64,000 nucleotides of DNA from Geodermatophilus sp. DSM 44513 (GCF_032460525.1 NZ_CP135963.1:186001-250000), one strand, 5' to 3'. Positions 40,153 through 49,056 are shown, numbered from the stretch's first letter. Notes: generated from the letters alone by a model not told the origin. Translations and numbers: made by a program.

Positions 40153-40222
40153 AGGAGGACCCCCTCGCCCCCCACGCCTCGCTCCGCTCGGCGCGGGCCC
40201 CTGCGAGGGGGCCGTTCCAGCA
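40153..40222 (+). terminator. Stop-anchored hairpin repeat, copy 7
   Basis: Stem CCCCCTCGC (40160-40168)/GCGAGGGGG (40203-40211), core CCCCCCACGCCTCGCTCCGC and GGCGCGGGCCCCTGC. Begins at the GT39 stop as TGAAGGAGGACCC and ends GGCCGTTCCAG as in copy 5. Confidence 0.75.
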
Positions 40223-40229
40223 CGTCACC

Positions 40230-40265
40230 TGCCCGGCGCGGGCCCCTGCGGGGGGGCCGTCCCTA
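40230..40265 (-). repeat. Half copy of the hairpin repeat, copy 8
   Basis: GGCGCGGGCCCCTGCGGGGG repeats the right half of copy 7 about 44 bases further on and ends at the stop codon (CTA, 40263-40265) of the convergent GH6 gene. So each of the two convergent genes has repeat material at its stop. Confidence 0.65.
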
Positions 40266-41621
40266 CGCTGCGGCGCGCACCAGCCCGATCGCGTAGCTGT
40301 CCCAGAACGTGCCGGCAGTGGGGCCGCCGTTGCAGGTGCCGTCGGACTCACCAGGACGCTTGATCCACAGGTAGGCGTCCACCTGGGCCTGCCCGGTCGC
40401 CGCGGTCGGGCGTTCGCCGACCGCGCGGCCCGGCGGGTTGCACCAGTCGCTGCCCGGGCCGTTGCCGTTGCGGCTGGTGTCGACCACGAAGTGCGCACCG
40501 CCCAGGAGCGCCGAGACCTGCCGGCCGTAGGCCACGTTGGCCGCCGTGGTCTGGAAGTTGGACACGTTGAGCGCGAAGCCGTCCGCGGCGGTCCCGCCGG
40601 CCGCCCGCAGCCGTTCGGCCATGGTCGAGGCGGCGACCCAGCTGGAGTGCCCGGCGTCGAGGTAGGTGACGGTGCCCGGGTTGGCCTCGAGCAGGTCCAC
40701 GGCCGACCGCAGCACGGACAGTCGCTCCGCCGGGTCGCCGCACAGCTGGGCCAGGGCGTCGGGTTCGACGACCACGACGGCCTGCGCCGTGCCGATGCCG
40801 GCGGCCACCGCCTGGACCCACTGCAGGTACGCGGCGGAGGAGCCGACGCCGCCGGCGGAGTACCCGCCGCAGTCCCGGCCGGGGATGTTGTAGGTGACGA
40901 GGACGGGGACCGCTCCGGCGGCACGGGCGGCGGCCACCGACTGGCGCACCGCCGCGGTCACGTCACCGCTCCACGCCCCCAACCAGGTCGCCGTGGGCGT
41001 GCGGGCCAGCTCGGTGAGCGCGGCGGTGTCCTCGGCGCTGCGGCCCGGCTGGGCCGCGGCCTGCGCCGCACCGGCGTTCGGGCCGTGGAACGTCATGCCG
41101 GCCAACGGGTTGCCCGTCGCCGCCTCGGTGACGGCGGTCGGGGCCGGGACCGCGGCCACCGTCGTCCCGGGCGTCCCGGGCGTCCCGGCCGTCCCGGGCG
41201 CCGTCAGTGCGGTGGTGCCGGGCGAGGTGGGCGTGGACCCACCGGTCGCGGTGGTGGCCGGCGTGTCCGGTGGCAGGGCGGTCGTGGTCTGCTCGGGTGC
41301 GGTGGCGCCGGCCGTCGGCGCCGGTGTCGAGGTGACCGGAGTAGCCGTGGTCGCGGTCGCCGTCCGCGGCGGCACCGACCGCACGCGCGGTGCTGCGGAG
41401 GACCACGTGCGGGCCTTGCGGGCCTGCTCCAGGGCCGGCTGCTGGGTGGCGGGGGCCTCGGGCGCCACCAGCGTCGGGGTGACCACGCCGGCGCAGAGCA
41501 GCGCCGCGGCCAGGCCGGACGTCCACAGCAGCCGGCGACCTCGTCCGGCCCGGTGCCTGCGGGCAGCCCGCGACGTGTCGGCCGCGCGATGGGACGGGGG
41601 GGCGGGCGGGGCAAGCACCAT
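40263..41621 (-). CDS. Secreted GH6 glucanase/cellobiohydrolase-like, 452 aa
   Basis: Glycoside hydrolase family 6, acting on beta-1,4-glucan outside the cell. A basic N-terminus and TM/signal helix (32-52) lead to a Thr/Pro/Ala-rich linker (about 85-168) and a catalytic domain with PVLVTYNIPGRDCGGYSAGG (Asp250), VVVVEPDALAQL (Asp288), YLDAGHSSWV, NVSNFQTT, and GSDWCNPPGRAVGERPT. Both acidic motifs are intact. Streptomyces cslA loci also carry a GH6 enzyme (CslZ), which supports a glucan role for this locus. ATG start has no clear ribosome site; GTG two codons upstream is possible. Confidence 0.9.
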   Translation of the reverse strand: MVLAPPAPPSHRAADTSRAARRHRAGRGRRLLWTSGLAAALLCAGVVTPTLVAPEAPATQQPALEQARKARTWSSAAPRVRSVPPRTATATTATPVTSTPAPTAGATAPEQTTTALPPDTPATTATGGSTPTSPGTTALTAPGTAGTPGTPGTTVAAVPAPTAVTEAATGNPLAGMTFHGPNAGAAQAAAQPGRSAEDTAALTELARTPTATWLGAWSGDVTAAVRQSVAAARAAGAVPVLVTYNIPGRDCGGYSAGGVGSSAAYLQWVQAVAAGIGTAQAVVVVEPDALAQLCGDPAERLSVLRSAVDLLEANPGTVTYLDAGHSSWVAASTMAERLRAAGGTAADGFALNVSNFQTTAANVAYGRQVSALLGGAHFVVDTSRNGNGPGSDWCNPPGRAVGERPTAATGQAQVDAYLWIKRPGESDGTCNGGPTAGTFWDSYAIGLVRAAA

Positions 41622-41744
41622 GAGCACAAAGTAGTTGACCGAATTCGAGAAGTCACTACCTGTGGCTACACAGAGTATTTGATCTCCTCCGAAGGGTGAG
41701 CGAAGTCGACCCCGACGGGTGGCCCCTCCTCACCCGACGGGGGG
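41622..41744. other. AT-richer spacer upstream of the GH6 gene
   Basis: Short intergenic stretch of clearly lower GC (TAGTTGACCGAATTCGAGAA, AGAGTATTTGATCT). It contains the small inverted repeat TGTGGCTACACA (41661-41672), a possible operator. It must hold the GH6 promoter (minus strand) and the 3' end of the acyl-CoA ligase gene. Confidence 0.4.
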
Positions 41745-43370
41745 TCAGCCACGCACCGGGAACTCCGTGAAACGGGCGCGCAGGTCCTTCTTGGAGAACT
41801 TGCCGACGCTGGTCTTGGGCACCTCGTCGATGAACTCCACCGCGTCGGGCACCCACCACTTGGCCACCAGCGGCCTGACGTGCTCGAGGATGTCCTCCTC
41901 GGTCGCGGTCTCGCCCTCACGGAGGACGACGCAGGCCAGCGGACGCTCGTCCCACTTCGGGTGCGGGACGCCGACGACCGCGGCCTCCTTCACCTTCGGG
42001 TGGCTCATGATCGCGTTCTCCAGGTCGACCGAGCTGATCCACTCGCCGCCGGACTTGATCAGGTCCTTGGTGCGGTCGGCGATCCGGATGGAGCCGAAGG
42101 CGTCCATCGCCGCGACGTCACCGGTGCGCATCCAGCCGTCGGGCGTCGTGAGCTCCACGCCGGCGTCCGGGTTGTAGTAGTCCTGCGCGCACCACGGCCC
42201 ACGGACCTGCAGCTCGCCGGTGGCCTGGTCGTCCCACGGCTGCGGCTCGAGGGTCTCGGCGTCGACGATCCGGGCCTCCACGCCCAGGAACGGGATGCCG
42301 GCACGGGCGCGCTGGGCGGCCTTGCCCTCGTGGTCCAGCTCGTCGAAGCGGGTCGGCAGGATCCCCGAGGAGGCCACCGGGTGCGTCTCGGTCATGCCCC
42401 AGGCCTGCAGGATCGGCAGGCCGACCTGCTCCCGGTAGGCCTCGGACAGCGCCTTGGGCACCGCCGAGCCGCCACAGCCGATGTCGCGCAGCCGGTGCGG
42501 CCGGCCGGCCAGGTGGGGCAGCACGCCCTGCCAGATCGTCGGGACGCCGGCGGTGAAGGTGACCCCCTCGTCGACGATCAGGTCGGCCAGTGCCTTCGGC
42601 TGCATCATCGAGCCGGGCATGACCAGCGACGCGCCGGCGGCCGGCGCGGCCTGCGCGATGCCCCAGGCGTTGGCGTGGAACATCGGCACGACCGGCATCG
42701 CGACGTCCCGGATGCCCAGGCCGAAGGCGTTGGGCGCCATCACGCCCATGGTGTGCAGCCAGGTCGACCGGTGGGAGTACACGACGCCCTTGGGGTTGCC
42801 CGTGGTGCCGCTCGTGTAGCACATGTAGGCCGCCGAGTACTCGTCGGTGACACCGAAGTCGACCGGCCGGGCGTCGGCGAGCAGCGTCTCGTAGTCGAGC
42901 ACCCGCGGGTCGTCCGGGATCTCGTTGTCCCCGCCGTCGTCCATGACCACCACGTGCCGGACGGTCTTCATCGTGTCGACCAGCGGCCACAGCAGGGGCA
43001 GCACGGTGCGGTCGACGAAGACGACCTCGTCCTCGGCGTGGTTGGTGATGTAGGTCAGCTGCTCCGGGAACAGCCGCACGTTGAGGGTGTGCAGCACCCG
43101 GCCGCTGCTCGGGGCGCCGAAGTACAGCTCCAGGTGCCGCTGGCTGTTCCAGCCGAAGGTGCCCACCCGGCCGTCGGCGCCGATGTCGAGCGTGTCGAGC
43201 ACGCCGGCCACCCGCCGGGTGCGCTCGGCCCACTCGGCGTAGGTGCTGCGGGTGACCCCTCCGGGGCCCGCGGTGACGATCGTCCCGTCGCCGTAGTGCT
43301 GCTCCACGTGCCGGAACATCGCGTCGATGGTCAGGGGGGTGTCCTGCATGAGCCCGCGCATGGTCAGCAT
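41745..43370 (-). CDS. Long-chain fatty-acid-CoA ligase (AMP-forming), 541 aa
   Basis: ANL-superfamily acyl-CoA synthetase. Start [20 protein letters not shown] is typical of actinobacterial long-chain FadD proteins. ATP motif [18 protein letters not shown], adenylation motif [24 protein letters not shown], and the C-terminal [16 protein letters not shown] with catalytic Lys are all present. It activates fatty acids for beta-oxidation or lipid synthesis; a link to the polysaccharide locus around it is unproven. ATG 43370 used; GTG 43391 is possible. No TM helices. Confidence 0.93.
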   Translation of the reverse strand: MLTMRGLMQDTPLTIDAMFRHVEQHYGDGTIVTAGPGGVTRSTYAEWAERTRRVAGVLDTLDIGADGRVGTFGWNSQRHLELYFGAPSSGRVLHTLNVRLFPEQLTYITNHAEDEVVFVDRTVLPLLWPLVDTMKTVRHVVVMDDGGDNEIPDDPRVLDYETLLADARPVDFGVTDEYSAAYMCYTSGTTGNPKGVVYSHRSTWLHTMGVMAPNAFGLGIRDVAMPVVPMFHANAWGIAQAAPAAGASLVMPGSMMQPKALADLIVDEGVTFTAGVPTIWQGVLPHLAGRPHRLRDIGCGGSAVPKALSEAYREQVGLPILQAWGMTETHPVASSGILPTRFDELDHEGKAAQRARAGIPFLGVEARIVDAETLEPQPWDDQATGELQVRGPWCAQDYYNPDAGVELTTPDGWMRTGDVAAMDAFGSIRIADRTKDLIKSGGEWISSVDLENAIMSHPKVKEAAVVGVPHPKWDERPLACVVLREGETATEEDILEHVRPLVAKWWVPDAVEFIDEVPKTSVGKFSKKDLRARFTEFPVRG

Positions 43371-43674
43371 CGTGCCAGTGACGCCGCTCACGTTCCATGC
43401 CGGGCGGGTGGGCCCGGGACCCCGGTCGTCGCCGTCCACCTGGCCGTGGTGACGACCGGCGACGGGGCGGGCACGAGGCGTTCCGTGTCCTTGCTCTCAC
43501 CGACCCCGGACGCCCGTGCGGCCCTTGCCCGGTGCGCGCCCGGGGAGGACGCTGGGGATGCCTGCGCACCCGTCCGTCACCGACGGTCCGGGCGACGGTG
43601 GGCCGGGGCGAGGGGCCAGGGGCTCCTCCGTGGCGTCCGCAGGTACCAGTCGACGGGGTTCGGGGGACACCGCC
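43371..43674. other. Spacer between divergent acyl-CoA ligase and GT39-like genes
   Basis: About 300 bases with high GC. An in-frame ATG at 43558 preceded by GGGGAGGAC could extend the next protein by 39 low-complexity residues, but an ATG at 43675 with GGGGGA at 8 bases starts closer to the first TM helix. I see no clear operator or hairpin in this stretch. Confidence 0.4.
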
Positions 43675-45198
43675 ATGGCCGTTGCCAGGCCGATCGAGGG
43701 TGCCGGCAGGTCCGACACGAGGACCACCGCGGTCACCACGCCGCCGTCCTACGGCTCACGGGCGCTGCCGTACCTCCCCCTGGCGCTCCTCCTGCTCGTC
43801 CAGGCCGTGTCGGCCGCCCGGCTGCAGAACTCGCCCTTCCAGGACGAGGCGCTGTACCTCTCCTACGGTCAGTGGATGATCGACTCGTGGGTCGACGGCG
43901 TCCCGATGGACGGCGACCCCGAGCAGTGGTTCACCGGCGCACCCCAGCTGTACCCCGTGTTCGCCGCCCTGCTGGACGGCATCGGCGGGCTGACGCTGGT
44001 CCGGCTGTTCTCAGCCCTGTGCATGCTGAGCGCGACCGCCGCGGTCTACTGGACGGCCACCACCCTGTTCCGCGGGCCGGGGCACCTGGGCGTCGGCGCG
44101 TTCGCCGCCCTCGTGTTCGCCGCGAGCGGTCCGGTCCTCGTCCTCACCCGCTTCGCCACCTTCGACGCCCCGTCGATCGCGGCCGTCGCCTGGGCGCTCG
44201 CCGTGGGGTGCTGGGCAGCCCGTCGCGACGACGGGCGGGAGCGGTGGTGGGCGGTCCTGGTCGGGGGGTTGCTCGCCCTGGCCGTCGCGCTCAAGTACGC
44301 CTCGGCCATCGACGCGCCCTTCGTCCTGCTCGCCGTCGCCGCCTCCACCCTGCACGAGCCGGCGCGGCGGCTGCGCGGGCTGGCGGTGAGCGTCGTCGCT
44401 GGGCTCACCGCCCTGGCCCTGCTCGCCGTGAGCGCGGGCACCTGGGCGCGGTCGCTGGTGTCGGGCGTGGTCGCCAGCACCATCGAACGGCAGAGCCTGA
44501 TGCCGCTGCCCGCCACCGAGCTGCTCGCGCGGATCGCCGCCGAGGCCGGTCCGATGATCGCCGTCGGCCTGGTGGGCGGACTGGTGCTGCTGCGCCGCCG
44601 TCCCGTGCTCGGCGCCGTGCTGCTCGTCGCGAGCGTCGCGGCCCCGCTGTACCAGGTGCACACCGGGGAGTCGGTCTCGCTGTACAAGTCGACCGTCCTC
44701 GGGCTCGTCTTCGGCGCGGTCCTCGGCGGGTACCTGTGCTCGCTGCTGATCCGCCGGTGGTGGGGCGCCCCGCTCGCCGTGGTCGGGCTGATCTGGGCCG
44801 TGCTGTACGGCCAGTCGGTGTCGGCCTCGATCTTCACCAGCTGGCCGGACACCGCACGACTGGCCGACGCGGTCGGGCCCCTGGTCGTCGACTCGCCCGG
44901 GTTCCGCATCGCGGGCGAGAACCCCGAGCCCCTGCAGTACGCGCTGGGCGACCGGACCGAGCCGTGGCAGTGGATCGGGACCTACGACGGGGCCTTCGAG
45001 TACGAGGGCCAGGCCGACCTCCCCGCGTTCCGCGCGGCGCTGTCGGACGGGTACTTCGGGGTGGTCGTCCTCGACGGCGAGACCACCATCGGCCGGCAGC
45101 TGCAGCAGGAGATCGCCTCGTTCGGCTACGAGCAGGAAGCGGTCGTCGACACCGCTGACGGGGACCACCGGTGGGTGGTCTGGCAGCTCACCCCCTGA
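43675..45198 (+). CDS. GT39-like membrane glycosyltransferase, 507 aa
   Basis: Second GT-C-type protein with about 9-10 TM helices. First external loop SAARLQNSPFQDEALYLSYGQWMIDSW keeps the acidic DE pair; then LTLVRLFSALCMLSATAAVYWTATTLF, LVLTRFATFDAPSIAAVAWAL and LALAVALKYASAIDAPFVLL, typical of dolichyl-phosphate-mannose-type transferases. The C-terminal 110 residues are external. It probably adds a sugar from a polyprenyl-phosphate donor to an extracytoplasmic acceptor, possibly the polymer of this locus. Converges with the P450, 16 bases apart. Confidence 0.82.
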   Translation: MAVARPIEGAGRSDTRTTAVTTPPSYGSRALPYLPLALLLLVQAVSAARLQNSPFQDEALYLSYGQWMIDSWVDGVPMDGDPEQWFTGAPQLYPVFAALLDGIGGLTLVRLFSALCMLSATAAVYWTATTLFRGPGHLGVGAFAALVFAASGPVLVLTRFATFDAPSIAAVAWALAVGCWAARRDDGRERWWAVLVGGLLALAVALKYASAIDAPFVLLAVAASTLHEPARRLRGLAVSVVAGLTALALLAVSAGTWARSLVSGVVASTIERQSLMPLPATELLARIAAEAGPMIAVGLVGGLVLLRRRPVLGAVLLVASVAAPLYQVHTGESVSLYKSTVLGLVFGAVLGGYLCSLLIRRWWGAPLAVVGLIWAVLYGQSVSASIFTSWPDTARLADAVGPLVVDSPGFRIAGENPEPLQYALGDRTEPWQWIGTYDGAFEYEGQADLPAFRAALSDGYFGVVVLDGETTIGRQLQQEIASFGYEQEAVVDTADGDHRWVVWQLTP

Positions 45199-45214
45199 CG
45201 GCAGCAGGCCGCGG

Positions 45215-46417
45215 TCAGGTCGCCGGGCCCAGCACCACGGGCAGCTCGGCCAGGCCGCGGAGGACGAACTCCGGACGGCGGCGCGCGGGACCGGCGAGCT
45301 CCAGCCGCGAGGTGCGCCCCAGCAGGGCCCCGAAGGCCGCCTGCAGCTCGACGCGGGCCAAGGGGGCGCCGAGGCAGAAGTGCACGCCGGCGCCGAAGGA
45401 GACGTGGGGGTTCTCGCCGCGGCCGACGTCCAGGGTGTCGGGGTCGGCGAAGGCCGCCGGGTCCCGGTTGGCGGCGCCCAGCAGGGCGGCCACCTTCTGC
45501 CCCTCCCGCACGGTCACCCCGCCCAGCTCCACGTCGGCGGTCGCCGTCCGCTCGAAGAGCTGCAGCGGGGAGTCGAAGCGCAGCAGCTCCTCCACCGCAG
45601 TCGGCAGCAGGCCCGGGTGCGTCCGCAGCCGGGCGAGCTGGCCGGGGTGCTCCAGCAGCGCCAGCAGGCCGTTGCCGACCACGTCGACCGTCGCCTCGTG
45701 CCCGGCGTTGAGCAGCAGCACGCAGGTGGTGACCAGCTCGTCCTCGGTCAACCGACCGCCGTCGGAGTCCCGCACCGCGACCAGGTGGGAGAGCAGGTCC
45801 TCGCGCGGTGCGCGGCGGCGCTCGGCGGCCAGCCCGCGCAGGTACGTGACGAACTCCTCCGCCGCACGCTCGGCGGCGTCCTCGACGGCCGCGGTCCGGT
45901 CGTACTCGTACATCCGCACGATCGCGTGCGACCACGGCCGCAGCAGCGGCCGGTCCGCGGCCGGGACGCCGAGCAGCTCGGCGATGACCGCGACCGGCAG
46001 CTGCTCGGCCAGACCGCCGACGACGTCGACCGACCGGCTGCCGCCGGACCGCTCGACCAGGCCGTCCACCAGCCCGGCGGCCAGGGCCTGCACCCAGGGC
46101 CGCAGCCGCTCGACGTGCCCGCGGGCGAAGGCCGCGCTGACCAGGCGGCGCAGCCGGGTGTGGTCCGGCGGCTCCATCTCCAGCAGCGCGTTGCGGTGCA
46201 CCAGGTTGAAGGCGGCGAACCGATCGGCCGGCTCCCGGTCCCGCCAGATCCGGCCCAGCCGCCGGTCGCGCAGGACGGCGTCGCACTCCGCGCGGGTGAA
46301 CGCCACCCACATCCCCAGCCCCGCGTGCCACTGCACCGGCGCGACCGCCCGGGCGCGGGCGAAGGCCGGGTAGGGGTCGGCGACCACGGCGGGGTCGGCG
46401 AGGTCCAGCGGGTGCAC
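45215..46417 (-). CDS. Cytochrome P450, 400 aa
   Basis: Soluble bacterial class I P450. I-helix oxygen-activation motif LLNAGHEATV, K-helix EELLRFDSP (ExxR), and heme-binding loop FGAGVHFCLGAPLARVE with Cys348 as thiolate ligand. The C-helix MEPPDHTRLRRLVSAAFARG is standard. Substrate cannot be told, and no ferredoxin or reductase gene is adjacent. GTG start giving VHPLDLADPAVVADPYPAFAR. Confidence 0.93.
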   Translation of the reverse strand: MHPLDLADPAVVADPYPAFARARAVAPVQWHAGLGMWVAFTRAECDAVLRDRRLGRIWRDREPADRFAAFNLVHRNALLEMEPPDHTRLRRLVSAAFARGHVERLRPWVQALAAGLVDGLVERSGGSRSVDVVGGLAEQLPVAVIAELLGVPAADRPLLRPWSHAIVRMYEYDRTAAVEDAAERAAEEFVTYLRGLAAERRRAPREDLLSHLVAVRDSDGGRLTEDELVTTCVLLLNAGHEATVDVVGNGLLALLEHPGQLARLRTHPGLLPTAVEELLRFDSPLQLFERTATADVELGGVTVREGQKVAALLGAANRDPAAFADPDTLDVGRGENPHVSFGAGVHFCLGAPLARVELQAAFGALLGRTSRLELAGPARRRPEFVLRGLAELPVVLGPAT

Positions 46418-46467
46418 GCCGGGAGCGTAGGGGCGGCTCCGCGGGCGGCGGGGCGCGCCGGCGGCGG

Positions 46468-46694
46468 TCAGCCCGCTGGCGGGCCGGGCGCGGTGCGCAC
46501 GCGCGGGGCGTCGATCCGCGCGACGGTCCGCACGGTGCGCCCACCGACGTCCTCGTCGGCCCACACCACACCCGGCTCGCCGTCGGGACCCAGCCGGGCC
46601 AGTCGGACAGCAGCGCCTCCAGCAGCGCGCTGGCCTCGTGCAGCGTGACCTGCAGGCCGAGGCAGGAGGGCCGCGCGTCCGGGGAGCTGTCCAC
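46468..46694 (-). pseudogene. Small gene broken by an apparent single-base frameshift
   Basis: From the GTG at 46694 one frame gives DSSPDARPSCLGLQVTLHEA then LLEALLSDW; the neighbouring frame continues as LGPDGEPGVVWADEDVGG and RIDAPRVRTAPGPPAG to a stop at 46468. Joined, they make a coherent protein of about 75 residues. The break lies at the run GACTGGCCCGGCTGGG (plus-strand 46596-46600), where one missing C in CCC would explain it. Either a genuine pseudogene or a sequencing indel in a GC-rich run. Family unknown. Confidence 0.55.
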
Positions 46695-46735
46695 GGGGGC
46701 GCGGCGGGCGCACCGCCGCCACCTAGGCTCGGCCC

Positions 46736-47686
46736 ATGGCCCGCTCCGCCACCCGCAAGCGTCCCGCCGCCCCGTCCGGCGCGTCCTCCCCCGCCCGCCC
46801 CGGCGTCAACCCGAAGGCACCCTGCCCGTGCGGCTCGGGTCGTCGCTACCGGCACTGCCACGGCTCGGGCTACGCGCCGCCGGTCACCCGGCCGTTCGAG
46901 GGGCTGCCCGGGGAGGAGCACTGGGTGGCGCTGCGCGAGCTGGTCCCGGCGGCCACCGCGCCCCTGCGGACGGCGGACGGGCGCGAGGTCACCCTGGCCA
47001 GCGTGCTGCCCGGCGGCGCGCCCGCCCTGGTCCGCGCCTCCGGCGAGATCCTGCTGGGCGTCCAGCTGCAGGGCTCCTCCGACGACGTCAGCCGCGACCT
47101 CGGGACGGCGCTGGCCGCCGCCCTGGAGGCCCCCGCCGGCGCGCCGGTCGACCCCGGCCCGGTGGGTGGCGCCGGCTCGGCCGGCCCGCGGCTGCAGGAG
47201 CTGCTCGACCTCACCGCGCCGCTGGAGGTCACCGTGCACGCGGACTTCGGCTTCTGGCTGGAGGGCGTCGACGCCGGGGCCACCGCACGGGCCGGGCTGG
47301 AGCAGGCGAACGCGGCCATCCTGCCCACCGAGGTGCTGCCCGGCCTCGGCGCCGCCTACTGGGTGCGGCCCAGTGGCGAGCGGGCGCACCTGCGGTGGGT
47401 CCGGCCCGAGCCGGAGGAGCGGCTGCTCGACGCCCTGGCCCGGCTGCGCGCCTCCGGGGACGTCCTGCTGGGCGAGGGCACCCGCTACGCCGGGGCCTTC
47501 CGTGCGCACGGCCTGCTCGTCCCGGTCTGGGACCTGCCCGCGGGCGTCCCGGCCGCCGACTGGACCGACGCGGCCACGGCGTTCCAGGCCCGGCTGGAGC
47601 GGGCGCTCGGCGCGACCACGCCGCTGACCGCCGACGAGCGCCGGGCCCGCGCCGGCCTGCTGTCGCGCCAGGTCACGCTCCGGTAG
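46736..47686 (+). CDS. DUF5926 family protein with N-terminal SEC-C motif, 316 aa
   Basis: Begins with a basic tail and the SEC-C zinc motif APCPCGSGRRYRHCHGSG (residues about 29-45, C-x-C...H-C), as found at the SecA C-terminus. The rest matches the actinobacterial DUF5926 layout (YAPPVTRPFEGLPGEEHWVALRELVPAATAPL, ILPTEVLPGLGAAYWV, RYAGAFRAHGLLVPVWDLP). Function unknown; SEC-C implies zinc binding and contact with ribosome or protein partners. The following 180 bases lead to the sugar transporter promoter. Confidence 0.85.
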   Translation: MARSATRKRPAAPSGASSPARPGVNPKAPCPCGSGRRYRHCHGSGYAPPVTRPFEGLPGEEHWVALRELVPAATAPLRTADGREVTLASVLPGGAPALVRASGEILLGVQLQGSSDDVSRDLGTALAAALEAPAGAPVDPGPVGGAGSAGPRLQELLDLTAPLEVTVHADFGFWLEGVDAGATARAGLEQANAAILPTEVLPGLGAAYWVRPSGERAHLRWVRPEPEERLLDALARLRASGDVLLGEGTRYAGAFRAHGLLVPVWDLPAGVPAADWTDAATAFQARLERALGATTPLTADERRARAGLLSRQVTLR

Positions 47687-47732
47687 CAGCCCGGTCCGCC
47701 GGCCCTCCGGTCGGCGCAGGCCCGGGCCGGGC

Positions 47733-47748
47733 GTTACGAGACCGTGAC
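47733..47748. promoter_or_regulatory. 11-base-phased direct repeat GTTAC-N6-GTGAC upstream of the sugar transporter
   Basis: GTTAC (47733-47737), six bases GAGACC, GTGAC (47744-47748). The spacing is the same as at 32545-32560. It resembles GlnR half-sites (GTnAC-n6-GaAAC), and GlnR is known to control sugar ABC transporters in some actinomycetes. It lies about 120 bases before the binding-protein start, upstream of the LacI-type operator. Confidence 0.35.
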
Positions 47749-47783
47749 GCCGAGATGGCGCAGAGGGGTTGACGGCCAGGGGT

Positions 47784-47797
47784 TGTTAGCGCTCACA
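47784..47797. promoter_or_regulatory. LacI-family operator upstream of the sugar ABC transporter
   Basis: TGTTAGCGCTCACA, a near-perfect palindrome with the central CG usual for LacI/GalR proteins; it differs by one base from the perfect copy before araB. A TTGACG hexamer (47769-47774) lies just upstream, so a bound repressor would overlap the promoter. Confidence 0.8.
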
Positions 47798-47865
47798 CTC
47801 GTACCGCTCGCCAGGGGCGGGCCTGCGCCGGGTCGAGCGCGCAGCAGTCTCGAGGAGGAGATCAC

Positions 47866-49026
47866 GTGAGCAAGAGGCTCGGCTTCACCGCCCTCGGCGC
47901 CGGCATGGCGCTGACCCTGGCGGCCTGTGGCGGCGAGGGCGCCGGAGGTGGCGGCGGCGGTGCGGGTGCCGGTGCCAGTGCCGCCCCGGAGGACCTGACC
48001 ATCGGCGTCTCGATGCCGACCCAGACCTCCGAGCGGTGGATCGCCGACGGCGCGAACGTGCAGGAGCAGCTGGAGGCCGAGGGCTACACCGTCGACCTGC
48101 AGTACGCCAACGACGACATCCCCACCCAGCTGCAGCAGATCGACTCGATGATCACCGAGGGTGCCGACATCCTGGTCATCGCCGCGATCGACGGCACCGC
48201 GCTGGCCGGCCAGCTGGAGACCGCGGCCAGCCAGAACATCCCGGTCGTCTCCTACGACCGGCTCATCCGCGACAGCGAGAACGTCGACTTCTACGTCACC
48301 TTCGACAACTTCCAGGTCGGCGTCGCCCAGGGCAACGCCCTGCTGCGCGGGCTCGGTCTGCAGAACGAGGACGGCTCGCCGGGCACGGAGACCGGGCCGT
48401 TCAACATCGAGCTGTTCGCCGGCTCGCTGGACGACAACAACGCCTTCTTCTTCTTCGACGGCGCGATGTCGGTGCTGCAGCCGCTGATCGACGACGGCAC
48501 GCTGGTCGTCAAGTCCGGTCAGACCAGCATCGAGCAGGCCGCCACCCTGCGCTGGCAGCAGGAGACCGCCCAGCGGCGCATGGAGGACCTGCTGACCTCC
48601 ACCTACAACGACGGCTCCCGGGTCGACGGCGTCCTGTCGCCCTACGACGGCCTGTCCCGCGGCATCATCACCGCGCTGACCAACGCCGGCTACGGCCCGC
48701 AGCTGGACGCGGCCAACCCGATGGCGGTCGTGACCGGCCAGGACGCCGAGATCGCCTCGGTCAAGCTCATCCAGGACGGCGTCCAGAGCTCCACGATCTT
48801 CAAGGACACCCGGCAGCTGGCCGAGCAGGCCGTCGCCGCCGCGTCGGCGTTCGCCGAGGGCAGCGAGCCGGAGGCCAACGACACCGAGACCTACGACAAC
48901 GGCGTCAAGGTCGTCCCGTCCTACCTGCTCGACGTCGAGACGGTCTTCGCCGACGACATCCAGTCGGTGCTCATCGACTCCGGCTACTGGACGGCCGACG
49001 AGGTCGCCAGCGGCCAGGCCGACTGA
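47866..49026 (+). CDS. Multiple-sugar ABC transporter substrate-binding lipoprotein (ChvE-like), 386 aa
   Basis: Periplasmic-binding-protein type 1 fold, lipid-anchored. Signal with lipobox LAAC (Cys21), then a Gly-rich linker and [68 protein letters not shown] and [14 protein letters not shown] match ChvE-type aldose-binding proteins. It captures arabinose or similar monosaccharides for the MmsA/MmsB-like components downstream. GTG start behind GAGGAGATCAC. A 16-base palindrome follows its stop. Confidence 0.9.
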   Translation: MSKRLGFTALGAGMALTLAACGGEGAGGGGGGAGAGASAAPEDLTIGVSMPTQTSERWIADGANVQEQLEAEGYTVDLQYANDDIPTQLQQIDSMITEGADILVIAAIDGTALAGQLETAASQNIPVVSYDRLIRDSENVDFYVTFDNFQVGVAQGNALLRGLGLQNEDGSPGTETGPFNIELFAGSLDDNNAFFFFDGAMSVLQPLIDDGTLVVKSGQTSIEQAATLRWQQETAQRRMEDLLTSTYNDGSRVDGVLSPYDGLSRGIITALTNAGYGPQLDAANPMAVVTGQDAEIASVKLIQDGVQSSTIFKDTRQLAEQAVAAASAFAEGSEPEANDTETYDNGVKVVPSYLLDVETVFADDIQSVLIDSGYWTADEVASGQAD

Positions 49027-49040
49027 CACCACCACCCCCA

Positions 49041-49056
49041 GGACCCGGCCGGGTCC
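49041..49056 (+). terminator. Palindrome after the binding-protein gene, possible attenuator
   Basis: GGACCCGGCCGGGTCC, a perfect 16-base palindrome 15 bases after the stop. It could partly terminate or protect the upstream mRNA, which would let the binding protein outnumber the ATPase and permease. Confidence 0.45.

Noticed and set aside
41120..41380. Short Thr/Pro repeats within the GH6 gene as a tandem-repeat locus
   Set aside because: They encode an ordinary Pro/Thr linker between the membrane anchor and catalytic domain.
41661..41672. TGTGGCTACACA as a CRP/GlxR site
   Set aside because: CRP-type sites need TGTG and CACA eight bases apart; here the gap is four. Kept only as an unnamed inverted repeat.
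41745..43370. Acyl-CoA ligase as part of a lipid-modified polysaccharide pathway
   Set aside because: Only its position supports this; its sequence is that of an ordinary long-chain FadD, and it is transcribed separately.
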